From Pochonia chlamydosporia 170 (lineage: Eukaryota; Ascomycota; Sordariomycetes; Hypocreales; Clavicipitaceae), in assembly GCF_001653235.2 (NCBI RefSeq), contig NW_019154045.1, positions 496,001-560,000 on the forward strand: a DNA stretch of 64,000 nt. Direction: 5' to 3'. The translations under genes were made by a program, and so were the position numbers. Positions 23,972 to 35,214 of this stretch are shown piece after piece. The notes under the pieces were generated by a model. The model made no database searches and was not told the DNA's origin. It saw nothing but the letters and a program-made list of their open reading frames with translations. Each line of letters begins with the position of its first letter. Within the stretch, counting starts at the first letter, position 1.

Positions 23972-24321
23972 CATGCTTCATTTTGTTTTGTAGACATAAT
24001 AGATACTGGTATACACATACAAATAGATTGACCTTGGCTCCAACTGGTCTTGGCAAAGTAACGGTCCCTCTTTTAAACTTCACGGTTGCTGCTTTGTGAC
24101 TAGGTTCCAGTTGGTGAACCTGCTGTGAGTTATGGCCAGCCCAGTCTTGGCGGCAGTTGGCATTCAGCCACCACTTATGAGGTATCGATTTGAGGCTTCG
24201 AGAGGGGTCAAAAACGTGTGTATTTAAGGCGAGGAAAGTCTTCACTGATTCAAACGTGACAGATTGTTGCTTCTTCAATCACCCTTTACCACCATATATC
24301 TTACCACTTGCTCTAAGCAAC
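23972..24321. promoter_or_regulatory. Intergenic region upstream of GFA-domain gene
   Basis: 350 bases; holds a TATA-like TATTTAAG at 24221-24228, about 95 bases before the ATG at 24322. Nothing else is recognised. Confidence 0.45.
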
Positions 24322-25136
24322 ATGCCTTTGCCTTCACATGCGTTTTTAGTCACCGGAGGATGCAATTGTGGCAGCATTCGGTATTAGTCACCCCATATTT
24401 TATATGCAGTTTGTCTTACATGTAAGCTGGAAGTTTGGCTGACTGGGCATCTAGATATCGCATCAATGTCCCAGCAGGAGACGAGAGGCCGCCCGCATTT
24501 ACCACCGCCCCTCCCGCTGAAGCAAACTCGTCTCATGAACGCCTACCACACATCATCGCATGCCATTGTGACGATTGTCGTTATGCGTCTGGACATTCAT
24601 CTTTGGAGGCTATTGTGACCCCTGCGTACATGGTCACAGTGTCAGCTCTGCCCATGCCAACGCCGAGTACTGACGGCGTCGCGATAACCGGTCGCTTGAT
24701 GGAACATCCTGCCAACGAACAAGAAGTCCTGAGTTCTGATACTGGTAGGCCGCCGTACATTAAAGCTACTGATGTTTTGAGACCGGGCGCACCAGGTGCA
24801 AAAGATACGTGGTTGCGGTTCTTTCACTCGTACCAGTGCGATGCTGAAGTTGCATCTCGCAGCTTTTGCGGTCGCTGCGGATCGCCCGTTGCGTTTCACT
24901 ATCGCCCTAGGGCAGAGTACTATGGCCAATGGTTCCGGTCGCCTGATGGCTGGGAGGACGTAGTTGATCTGATGCTGGGGACCGTGGACAAATTTTGCTT
25001 GGACAAGGATGGAATGCAAGTTGAACACGACATGACCTGGTCAGAGGCACCTAGCTGGAGCAAAAGACACGTACTTCATGGTCGCTCTTCTGTCGGCGCG
25101 CGACATCCATCTAATTCGTTGGCTGAAGTGATTTAA
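24322..25136 (+). CDS. GFA-domain protein (glutathione-dependent formaldehyde-activating-like)
   Basis: Exons 24322-24380 and 24455-25136, 246 aa. Zinc-binding cysteines occur as GGCNCGSIRY (first pair, 14 and 16), CHCDDCRYASG (second set) and SFCGRCGSPVAFHY (last set), the standard GFA arrangement. The family includes S-(hydroxymethyl)glutathione synthase, but fungal genomes carry many GFA copies of unknown activity. The protein is longer than the minimal domain (about 140 aa) owing to a Pro/Ala-rich insertion after the first pair and a C-terminal tail (VDLMLGTVD.., the usual closing segment). No clear link to neighbouring genes. Confidence 0.87.
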
Positions 25137-25284
25137 TCTACTGAGAGCCTGTTGTCATTGCTTACACGAGGTGCTCAGACAAGTGGCAAGAGAGCGTGTC
25201 ACGCTACCAGCAGCACTATGGCTTTGTTCTCCTTAGGATAGGTGCCCCGAGGATATATTTTTCATTGTTTGTGTAGTTGATACT

Positions 25285-27179
25285 TTAGTTAAACGAAATA
25301 ACAGCACACTGACTAGACTCAATGTCTACGGACAGTTGCCCTCTTCTTGGTTTGATCTTTTCAACCTTGTCCTTGCCGGATTGGACGAGGCGTCCGGCCG
25401 CGTAGTTCCATTCTAAACCACCCCATTGAACACCCGTCTCGACATTGGCTCCCGGTCCAGTGAGCCGTCGCACAATTGCCTTATCAGCTCGTGCTGGGAC
25501 ATGGAGGGTTACGCGTTGAACGGGTCGACGGTGTGTGCTGGTAGAGTTCCATTCGTCCAGGTTCAGAAGAACATATTTAGAAAGCTTACCACACTCATAA
25601 ATTCCGTACGCTGAGAAATTCCAGATACCAAGATCCACCTCTTGCACTTGCACGCGGCCGTTTTTGCCAACAATGTCTGCGACAGCAATTTGTCCGTATA
25701 GTGGTGGCTTCACGGAAGGCTGCAAACCGTTTCGACGCACAGGAACCCAGCCAGTATAGCCAAAGGTGGTCCCTTGGATAAGATTGAACCGTGCAATGTT
25801 CTGATGTGGTGTGAATCAGTACGCTCTCGAGTCTCGATATGATACTCAAATAAAGAAGACGTCGAAGGTGTTGGGTGAGAGTCTGAGCGAACGTACCATT
25901 GTCATACCATAGAGTAAATAGTCAATCAACCATAGTGCACTTCCAAAGACGCCCTCAACATGCGTCATGTTTAAATTCACATAGTCACTATTTGTTTCAC
26001 CTAGTAGGAAGGTTATATTGGGATTGTGGCGTTTGATCGCGTCCATGTCTGGCTTGAAGGCACTCAGGTTGCCTGCCACAGCTGTGTGATTCATGAAAGA
26101 ATCTGCCGATAACGCATGGTTAGCCATTGTTTGTTTGGAATGTATTGGATTGAAGGGCAGGAACTTACTTTGCAGCCTCACCCATGGCTGGTTGCCAGAA
26201 GAGTAGCTTTGCATGGAGTTAGCGGTGGTTGTGCCGTGTTGCCTTTTGTTAGCTTACTGATGTAAGGATACTGATTTGATGTAATTCGTATGATTCAGTC
26301 CAGCGTCAAAGGCGTTTGCTCTATGCAGGAATTAGTGGCATTGCTCAGATTCATGTAGGAGCAAAGGATCATAGGCACACACGTTGTAAATGTACCCAAG
26401 TTTTGAGTGGCATACACCAGGCCCTGGAAAAAGGTTCGCTCAGGTAGGCCGTAAGAATTTCCACTGAGAACCTTCTGCGATATTGCTTTTGCATACCTCG
26501 TCCACTCCTGAACGTAGTCATAGACAGTGTATGTTGCTGGTCTGACTTTTGTGAGGGCGTAAAGATCGGGTTCGTTTCCGATCTCAAACGCTACCAGCTT
26601 ATCTTTGAGCTCCTCCATTACCTTTTCACATACTGAAATCGTGTTATTGAGAGCTTCTGGTCCTTGACTAGCCAAGTTGGCTTGAAAGTTCCACAGGGAG
26701 CCTGGAAAGTTGTGAAATCCTTCAAACCAAGATGGACCAACGGTAACCATCAGCGGTATGCCATTTTCGAGCTCCTCTGACAAAACGACGGACTCTAATT
26801 GGGAAGCATTATATACTAGTCGATCGCTGCGATGTATGTATGTTTTCCTCGGTCAGACAGATTTTTGGGAACGATAGTTGTACATTCATACTCACGTTGA
26901 AGTGCCTCCAAGACGAACATAGGGGTGTGCGCCGGTCTTCTTATGTAGCAAGTCTAGAATATCTCTGGAGAACAGGTTCGGGTGAGACTTATTTCCGGTA
27001 AAGTCTGCAAAAAAATGGGCAGGCAGAGAAAAAGAGGCGAAAGCATGATCGACGGGCTGGGAAGTACTACTTGACGCTCGGGGGGGCAGTGAAACATGGA
27101 TGATGTGAGGTGAAGTTGCAGCTGCAAGTCCGGTAGCGGCAACTATGCCCAACAAAGCCCAATGAAGTGATGTTTTCAT
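25285..27179 (-). CDS. GH79 beta-glucuronidase-like glycoside hydrolase, secreted
   Basis: Exons (minus) 27179-26896, 26826-26383, 26320-26258, 26206-26169, 26102-25897, 25800-25285; all phased, 516 aa. Signal peptide 1-21. YVRLGGTSTDR opens the (beta/alpha)8 barrel. FEIGNEPDLY provides the acid/base Glu (about 180) and FLLGETNSDY the nucleophile Glu (about 312), the clan GH-A pair. The last about 170 residues form the C-terminal beta domain seen in fungal GH79. Known fungal members release glucuronic acid or 4-O-methylglucuronic acid from arabinogalactan-type glycans. One exon is only 38 bases. The gene is divergent from the ArAE-like transporter. Confidence 0.88.
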
Positions 27180-28874
27180 ATTGAATCAAATCAGATGGGA
27201 GGTAGTTGGGAGCGCCTGGTAAACTTTTGTATTCCACAGCAGCGGAGATAATGCAATTTATAGAACTACGTAAACCCCATTTTTCGAGTTCATAATGGGC
27301 GCCACAGCTCATGTCAAGATGTCATTTTGTTGCATGATTACAGAAGCACTCTCGCATGCCAGGTTTGGGCTAGATAACATTGGGGTTGTCTCCAAAAGAG
27401 GTGGAAACAAAGGTTGACTTGCACTATACATCTTTGTCAAGTTGAGAATCTGGGGTTTGTTTGAGGAGTGGCAACTGGCTATGGATCAAAGAAGAGCAAG
27501 ACCAGGGGTTCCAGAGAATGGCGCCGGAATACTCGCCTACAATGCGTTCACAAGGCCTAGAGTATAACTACTCAGGTACGGATAGGTCGGCAATGATTCG
27601 GGCGGTCGCTTCGATGGCCCCCTTGCTCATAGATCATGTCAATTATCCTGACAAGCTAGCCAGGTTGTTTGACGTCTTCCTCTTGTGAACCGAGGTTTTG
27701 CACGAAATGATGCCGAAGTTTAGCAGAATTAGATGGTTGTTTTTGGTCTAGCAGGGATGTATTAATTATGGCTTTCAGGTTGTAGCTCCGCAAAACTTTT
27801 GATGATGATGTACGTCGGAAGCCTTGGTTCTCATCTGCAGTAACAAGTTGTATGTCGCAAGCAAACCACGTACATAATGATATGGAGACAAGAACAAATA
27901 AGCGGCTGAGCTTGCTCGTCGTTGAGCCTCTACACGAATAATTGTCGTGAAGCTGGAGCGCAGGAACAAACAACAAAGCAGGGTCAAGTCCATATATGGG
28001 CAAAGGGAATATCAAGGGAAAATTGACAACCAGACCGAATTGCCGCACGAAGATTGAAGACACCAGGCTGTTCAATGTTCCCACACCACCAGACAACACA
28101 GATAGATACCAGACTGGTCAGGACTGGCCAGGGCTATTTTCCATTTCATTTCAGGACAATGGAAACGGAATCGTTCCCGCAACCCCTCCCCCTCCTTTCA
28201 GGCTGGGCCCATTGGTAAGGTAGCAGCCAAGCCGTAGCAAAAGCAAGATCCAATAAATCTGTAACCCCGATCTGGACGGCTTCAGTCCATGTCTGTGCTT
28301 TATGTCTGCTTATCCAGGGATCATCTTGGCGGGTTTAGCGGGGAACATCAACATCAAGCCATTTGACATTTGGTCAGTCTGTACCTAGGTATGTATGTGG
28401 TCTGGTCTGGGGACTCCAGTCAAGCTGGCTGGTGGGGCAGAATGATTACGCTTGCAGAGGAAGTTGCGACCAACGCAACTGGCGAATCAGCATTGACTGT
28501 CGGTTCTCCGGAGTGGTCGATTTCGACTTGCATCTGTCTGGTCTGGTGAGAGCACCGTCACCGTCATCTTCAATTCCAGCTGGGCAGCCTGAGCTCTTCC
28601 CGACCAACCTCCCGCATTGTCGGTATCAGTCTTCAGCTGCTTGTCGTCAACTGTCTTGCAGAATCCTTATTCAATCCATGTCACGGTAGTAACAACATCC
28701 ATGGTCAATTCAACCGCGATCCATCTCGTCCATCCCAGTCCATCCCAGCCCATGGAAACCATTCCCTGAGCTGCATCATCCTTGCCTTTTCTCACGAGCT
28801 GGCGACATTCTACCTGCCTCTCACGCCGCCGAAGTCGAAGAAAAAGAGCCCTCAAAAAAGTCAAGGTTGGCCGT
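27180..28874. other. Divergent intergenic region
   Basis: About 1.7 kb between GH79 (-) and the ArAE-like gene (+). A 147-codon minus frame at 27656-28099 lacks an ATG at its start and any motif. The part at 28380-28560 has several GTCTGGTC/CTGGTC words, like the later motif-rich gaps. A pyrimidine-rich leader precedes 28875. Confidence 0.4.
27254..27262 (-). promoter_or_regulatory. TATA box of GH79 gene
   Basis: TATAAATTG on the minus strand, about 75-83 bases upstream of the ATG at 27179. Confidence 0.45.
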
Positions 28875-31800
28875 ATGGCCACTCCTTCGGAACAGACTGA
28901 TGATGGTGCCTTGAGCTACGATCCCGCAGTTGTTTCGGGACCCTCCGAGAGACCGGCCGATGGTGACACCAACGAGAGGTTGCCCACGAACGAATCACCC
29001 GGCACTCCCAACCACGTCGCAGTTCCGTCACAATTGTCCCGGCGCCAAAATCTTCTACGTCATTACCATGGCGTGAAAAACGCTGTATCTGGCCGGCTAC
29101 TGCGTTTTGTAGAATGGCTTGACTCGGTGCAGGGCCGCGGTGTGTTGAAATGCACTTTTGCATACACACTGGCAAGCCTGGCAACCTTTGTTGGCCCGCT
29201 ATCTGACTTTTTGGGAAGACCAGATGGCAAACATGTCGTTGCTACTATCACCGTGTACTTTCACGCCGCGCGCTCCGCAGGCTCCATGATAGAGGCCATC
29301 TTGATCGCAATTATCGCCATTGCGTATGCCGAAATGGTCTCCATACTCTCCATGGTGGCCTCTGTTGTGGTGGGAGCAAAGCTGAACCTGGTAACTCTTG
29401 CCCATATTATGGTAGTAATTGTCTTCATAGGCGGAGGGTTTGGATTCATGGGCTGGGTGAAGCAACGAATGAACAACCCCCTTGTCAATGTTGGCAGCAC
29501 ATTGGCGTCGATAGCGATTATTTCCGTCGTCACCAAAGAGAATGCTGTTGTGTACAACGTCTTTTCGAATCAAAAGATAGCACAGGTCCTCAAAATGCTT
29601 GTCATGGGCATCACAAGTGCGGCAGCTGTCAACTTACTCATCTGGCCCGTGTCAGCAAGAACACAGCTCCGGTCGTCCATGATGAAGGCGTCCACAGCCC
29701 TCGGCGATATACTGACTGCAGTAAGCTCCAGCTTCCTTCGGGGGGATACGCGGCATGACAGCCCAAACGACATCTCCAGAGCTTCCTCCTCTTACAAACA
29801 GATGCATACGACCGTCCTCAAAGATCTGAGAGAGGCGAAATTTGAACATTACTTTCTCGGCCGCGAGAAGGTGTATGCTGTAGAGCGCTCTATTGTCAAA
29901 GCAATAGAGACGCTGGCGCAATCCATCGGCGGCTTGAGGAGTGCGACCAAAACACAGCAAACGCTGTTAAACAGCAGCGCGATCGATCCCTCGTGTGCGG
30001 CATCAAATCTTTTTGCAACATTTACGGACATGATTCGCCCGTCAATGCAGGAACTGACGGATGTACTCACTCTTGTACTTCACGAGCCCGTGTTTGGCGG
30101 CCCGCCTGACTATGAAATTCGCATCAACGAAAACTTGCGTCAGGCCCTGACATTATCGTTGGCAGCATTCACTGCCTCGAGGGTGGAAGCCTTGCAGCAC
30201 GTGTACGACTTGGCATCGCGTCACGCCAACACCCATGGATTCGGGAGCAACCTTGCGCTGGAGGAAATGGCGGCCGCCTGTGGTCACTTCAGCTTCAGTC
30301 TCCAATCATTTGGCGAAGAGATGCAAAAGTATCTGGATATGCTTGAAGACCTCAGATATGTTACTGACCATTCTAAGAGGAGCTGGAGGTGGCTGTTGTG
30401 GTGGCGGACAGAAATGCACCGTAGCTACAGCATGTCTGCTCCCCCGTTCGAGCCATCGGAATCTGAAAGACTCATAAAACCAATCAAGAAAAGTTCAGTG
30501 CCTCATGGGATACCCGAGTCCATGTTGGAGCGAAGAGACATGTATAGTTGGGAAGCTGCACCAGATGAAAACAAGTGGCTTGCCAGAATATCACAAATGG
30601 CACTCAGAACTGTGAGAAAGGTGGCGCGAGATGACAGTAAGTTCATTTGGGAGAACATGTAGCCCCGCAATGCTAACAGTTCTTCAGTTTTGTTCGGAAT
30701 CAAGGTGGGAATCGGAGCGTCACTGTGGGCAATGTTTGCCTTCCTAGACGCAACTCGGCCGATTTATAATCATTATCGTGGAGAATGGGGCCTCTTGTCT
30801 TTCATGATTGTCTGCTCCATGACGGTTGGGGCATCTAACACGACTGGTTGGTCGAGATTTGTTGGCACTTTTCTTGGTGCCGTCTTCTCCATCGTCAATT
30901 GGAATTTAAGTCAAGGGAACGCCGTTGCCCTTGCTATTCTAGGATGGGCTGTCAGCTTCTTCAACTTTTACCTCATCGTAGCCTGTGGCCGGGCACCACT
31001 AGGAAGAATGACAATTTTGGCTTACAATGTCTCAACGCTGTACGCCTACAGTCTAAGCCAAAAGGTCGATGATAACGACGATGATGAGGGTGGTGTACAT
31101 CCTCTGATCATGGAAATTGTGAAGCACCGAGCAATTTCTGTGACAACTGGCATTCTTTGGGGACTGATTGTGTGCCGTGTGATTTGGCCCATATCGGCCC
31201 GAAGAAAATTCAAGGAAGGCATCTCGGTTTTGTTGCTCCAAATGGGACTAATCTGGCGGCGAGGGCCGCTGGCTATCCTGCTACGCACTGACTGCTCTCA
31301 GAGTTACCTCAAATCCGGCGAGCAGGCCGCCCTACAAAGGTACGCTGATCGGCTTGAAAGCCTTCGGCAATCGGCTTCTTCCGAATTCGAGCTGCGAGGG
31401 CCGTTCCCCTTCCAAGCAAACGGGCGTATTATGCAGTGCGCGAATAAGATTCTCGACAGCTTCTATGCCATGAGTCTGGTAACCCAACCGAGAGGGACGT
31501 TGACGCGTGGTGAAAAGGCTTTGCTCGAGGTCACTGCTGAAGAGCGAGCCGTTCTCTGCGACCGCATATGCCACATCTTCCAAGTTCTGGCAAGCTCCAT
31601 GATGCTAGAATATCCGTTGACAGACGCCATACCAAGTATCTTGACTACGCGTGACCGATTGTTGAGCAAAATATTCCGATTCAGGGAGGAAAACAATGTA
31701 GCCACACAAATTGGAGAGTCTAGTAGGAACGGCACGAACCTGGGTAGTCACGAGCAGTCAAATGTGACTGCCGTCGAGAGCGATTACGCTCTGCTCTACG

Positions 31801-31907
31801 CCTATGTGCTTGTGACGGGACAGGTGGCCGACGAATTGAGAGTCGCTGCAGTAGAGATTGAGAGTTTATTTGGGGTATTGCCTGGTGACTCCGCATTACT
31901 AGAATAG
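28875..31907 (+). CDS. Aromatic acid exporter-like / fusaric acid resistance-type membrane protein
   Basis: Exons 28875-30636 and 30688-31907 (51-base intron), 993 aa. Architecture: acidic Ser/Thr-rich N-terminus (about 1-65); first hydrophobic bundle of six helices (about 95-275: CTFAYTLASLATFVGPL, IIAIAYAEMVS, LVTLAHIMVVIVF, MLVMGITSAAAVNLLIWPV); a long soluble helical part; second six-helix bundle after the splice site (FGIKVGIGASLWAMFAFLD, LLSFMIVCSMTVGASN, RAISVTTGILWGLIVCRVIWP); C-terminal soluble region. This matches the fungal ER transporter 6TM N-terminal / FUSC-like / DUF2421 layout (Bre4 type) of the ArAE superfamily. Export of aromatic or weak acids is inferred from the superfamily only. 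Confidence 0.88.
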
Positions 31908-32053
31908 CAGCATCAGCAGCTACGTGCTCGCTGCGCATGACTTTATGAGTGGATGAAATATATATTTGTGGACTGGCAATGGTTTGCGACACGGCCGCAC
32001 GAAGTTGTTTGGCACTCGTGAAGTCGATGTGTAACCACCTGCGGCCCATTCAT

Positions 32054-33052
32054 TTACTTGCCCTCAACCTCCACTCCACGAAACTCCGACAAAGATGGTG
32101 CAAGCTTATCCCTAGTCTGCTCACGAGTGCTGTCGCTGTTTCTGTCGCATGGAATCGGAAGATTGCTCGAAAATGGGCATTGTGTTTTCTTCGTTTCGAT
32201 GGGATGGCTTGACGCTGATGTTCCAGTCTCGGCCACCTCCAGCAGGTTGTCATCTAAAACTTGCTTTCCGTGCAGGTAACCCTCCTTCTCAATAATCACG
32301 TCAGATTCCAGAAGATGGAACTCATCGGCCTCTCGAACGTGCCATTTCGCCATGAAGTCGTTTTGGATCCAAATGACCTTGCCGAGGGCCTTCACCAAGG
32401 CAATTTTTCTGTGCATAGACAAACGCGGGTGTGAGAGGATTGCCTCTGTCATGATGTCTTGGATAAAGCCGAGGCATACTCCAAGATGCACATATTCAAT
32501 GTGCAGTGGGTGCTTTCTGCCAAGTCCAACATGCATCATACTGCCAGTGTTTACAGTCAGCGTCATCGATATGTTAGATCGTTTCCGTTGATGAGCCTCC
32601 TAGACGCCACTCACCCGACCTTGTCCAGGTACTCCCAGAATTCCATTTTACTTGGGTCCGAGCATAATTTGTTGAGGTACGCTCGTAGGAACATTTTCCT
32701 GTGCAAAATCTGGGGGCTATCTTCGTGCAGGGCCTCGCCAACGTCGCCAGCCTCGGTTGTGTTCTTAGTCGTAAAAGCCCGTGCGGTGATATCGTATTGG
32801 AGGAGTTTGCGATAGACGATGTTTACAACGGCCGGGACGAGCGCTTTGATGTATTTGGCCCCTGATATTAATGCTTCAATATCGTCTATCGAGAATTGTC
32901 AATTTTGCTCTGCACCATTAATTTTTTAGGTCCGGCTCATGTGGCGTACTGCTTGAAAAGTCCAGAAATGAATGGAGGTATTGGATTCGGGCCTCAAGGT
33001 TGGTGTACAGATCCTGTCTGTTTATGCATTTCATCGGTAGTGGTGACGCCAT
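32054..33052 (-). CDS. Protoglobin (globin-sensor fold haem protein)
   Basis: Exons (minus) 33052-32950, 32885-32615, 32540-32054; phased, 286 aa. The first exon ends in HSFLDFSS; exon 2 carries GAKYIKALVPAVVNIVYRKLLQYDITARAF and the K-MEFWEYLDKVG segment; exon 3 has MMHVGLGRKHPLHIEYVHLG, with histidines suited to proximal haem ligation, and LVKALGKVIWIQNDFMAKWH, the closing helix. This is the PF11563 protoglobin pattern. Archaeal protoglobins bind O2, CO and NO; fungal ones are little studied. The last about 80 residues are a polar, probably disordered tail. It is convergent with the ArAE-like gene, with only 146 bases between stops. Confidence 0.85.
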
Positions 33053-35214
33053 CGTCGGAGAATGTCAATGTGTCGAATATCAATATGTCACTGTTGATCA
33101 CAGATGCAGCCAAAGTGGCTCAATCTTGAGTTAGCTTATAAAAAGAGACAGCGTTGGTGGGATTTTGGGATCGAATTGGGCGTGGACGTGAAGTGACTAT
33201 AAGGCGTCCCTTTTTTCCCTTGTTCAGTCCAATGATGGCATCCGTAAAGTAGTTGCATGTTGCCGCCTTGTCAGGTCCCCTTGTAGCATGAGTGTGATTC
33301 CGAGGGCTGAGGCCAAGAACAGCAGATTGTGGTCTGATTGTGGGGGAATTAAGTTGGTCGAGGATAACTTCCTTGTGGATGTAAGTCTTTCTCTAGGGAC
33401 TTGAACCCATCAGGTAAAAACAACGGACTCGTCGATTCACAAACTATTTTAGAAGAACTTCAAACGCATATGGCAAAATGTACCCTTTAGTACTACACTT
33501 TGCTTTTCTGTTTGTCTTTGCCAATGGAGCTGCGAATGTCCCGTCTCAGTGAATCCTTGCAAGTCATCAGATGTGTGGGTTGAAGTGGAACGGCATTGTG
33601 ACAGGGCTCTCATTGTAGACTTGTTGATGATCCTTGCAAAATGCAGGCCACGGATGATGCCGGGGGGGAATGACGAGCAAATCATACGACCTCCGGAGCC
33701 AAGTTCGATCGTTGCTTTTCTGACTGGCTTGCAGACACTGAATGGCATGTAGGTATGCTATGAGTGTCAACTCAGGTGCGTTGACCCCGGACGGTCATTT
33801 GGGTCAAATGACGGTGTCATGGAGGAGCGAGCTACACTCGATGGGAACTTGAGTTCTGGCAGGCTGAGAACAGGCATCATGGCGCTACGTTATTGTCTTT
33901 TGTAGGAACAGTCGGTCCAGATAGAGCGCGACACTTCCGGACTGTCCGCCGTCGAAGGCAATATATTTCGACCCAAACCGGACCGAGGTAATTAGAATCC
34001 GCTACTCTTAGAACTTAAGGGGCATGCATATATTTCTCACTAAATCTCTTCTCGTTTGGATGACACAATGCCTCGTCTAAGGCTCCGTGATCTACACCAT
34101 AGGATGCGCATCTTCTAACACACTAATATGCAAAACACTGACGTTGTTTCGAGCCCATTATGTGTTAATAGGTAGCGGCTATCATTTGCAAGCGTGAGAC
34201 TGTCTATTTACCACAATGTCGGATCTTACTCCGTAGATCGAACAACAGTCTAGGGCCGCATTGCCTCTAGTGGTGCCAACACGGGATATTCCTAAAATTG
34301 GAGAAATGAAACCGTGAATCTTTGCTTAATCAAAGATAAGAGCTATTCCAGGTATTGCAAACAACTCGCGGCCTGGCTTATGCGCGTACGTACGTAAAGG
34401 CTCGGGTTGCGACATTGTGTCATCTCCTAAACTTGGTAACGTCTGGGGCTGAGAAGAGAAAATATCCATTTACCTGGCGTTTGTGGACCCGTGGTTGGTA
34501 TATGAGTCAGGGTAACGTTAGGAAGCGGCGAACCTAATAGCTAACATTGGCAGATTATGAAGGAAGGGCGAAAGCCCAATCTAGAAATGCATACACGCAA
34601 CTGTAGCCTGAGTCAGGATGCACGGCCACAGCTGCCTATTGCGACTGCAAGTGGCATACCATCCTCAGACTCTGAAACTGAGTGTCTTTACGGGCATTAA
34701 CCATTTTGCTGTCATAGTTCGTATGTCATAAGCCCGACCGAACTTTGGCCGTTTTTGGTCAGTAGAAAGCCACAACCATCGGATGTGTTTCACCCCATGT
34801 GATTCTGTAATTCTAGATATTGTTTTCGGAACTGCTACTACATTCGCTACCAGGCGTGTCCAGATGAAACAACTGCCTTAGAGCGTGGCCTTACGCTGAC
34901 AAGTAGCGTTACTTAGACGGTAGTTATTAATCTACTACTTGCAGAGAAATATAATTTTCCCTTTGAAGAAAGTAAATGCATCCCTCTCACGGACATCCGA
35001 GGCCTAACACTTCTTGTCTCATCATTGTGGAGAGAAGTAATAGCAACAAGAACAATATAAAATCGTTGTTGTCCCATCCTCTAGGTTTGTGAACGGGCCT
35101 GGTGATTGCTGATCGTTGAATTCCATTGATTTTACAAACACAAACGTCGGCTCAAACAGACTTTTTAACCAAATCTTGTGCCTGATCAAATATACATTGC
35201 TCTTCTCCAAAAGC
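33053..35214. other. Long intergenic region without recognised genes
   Basis: About 2.2 kb between protoglobin (-) and lipase (+). Open frames (for example 33449-33748 minus) show no family motif. GGTTCAAGTCCC-like bases near 33395 (minus) resemble a tRNA T-arm, but no cloverleaf can be folded around them. Confidence 0.4.
33135..33140 (-). promoter_or_regulatory. Possible TATA element of protoglobin gene
   Basis: TATAAG on the minus strand about 85 bases upstream of the ATG at 33052. Confidence 0.35.

Noticed and set aside
27656..28099. 147-codon open frame on the minus strand with hydrophobic stretches
   Set aside because: Begins with a non-ATG codon, shows no family motif and no plausible gene structure.
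28782..28874. Upstream extension of the ArAE-like protein
   Set aside because: Starts with TTG and reads through a leader; the ATG at 28875 is preferred.
33380..33470. Possible tRNA on the minus strand (GGTTCAAGTCCC, T-arm-like)
   Set aside because: No matching acceptor, D or anticodon stems could be drawn around it.
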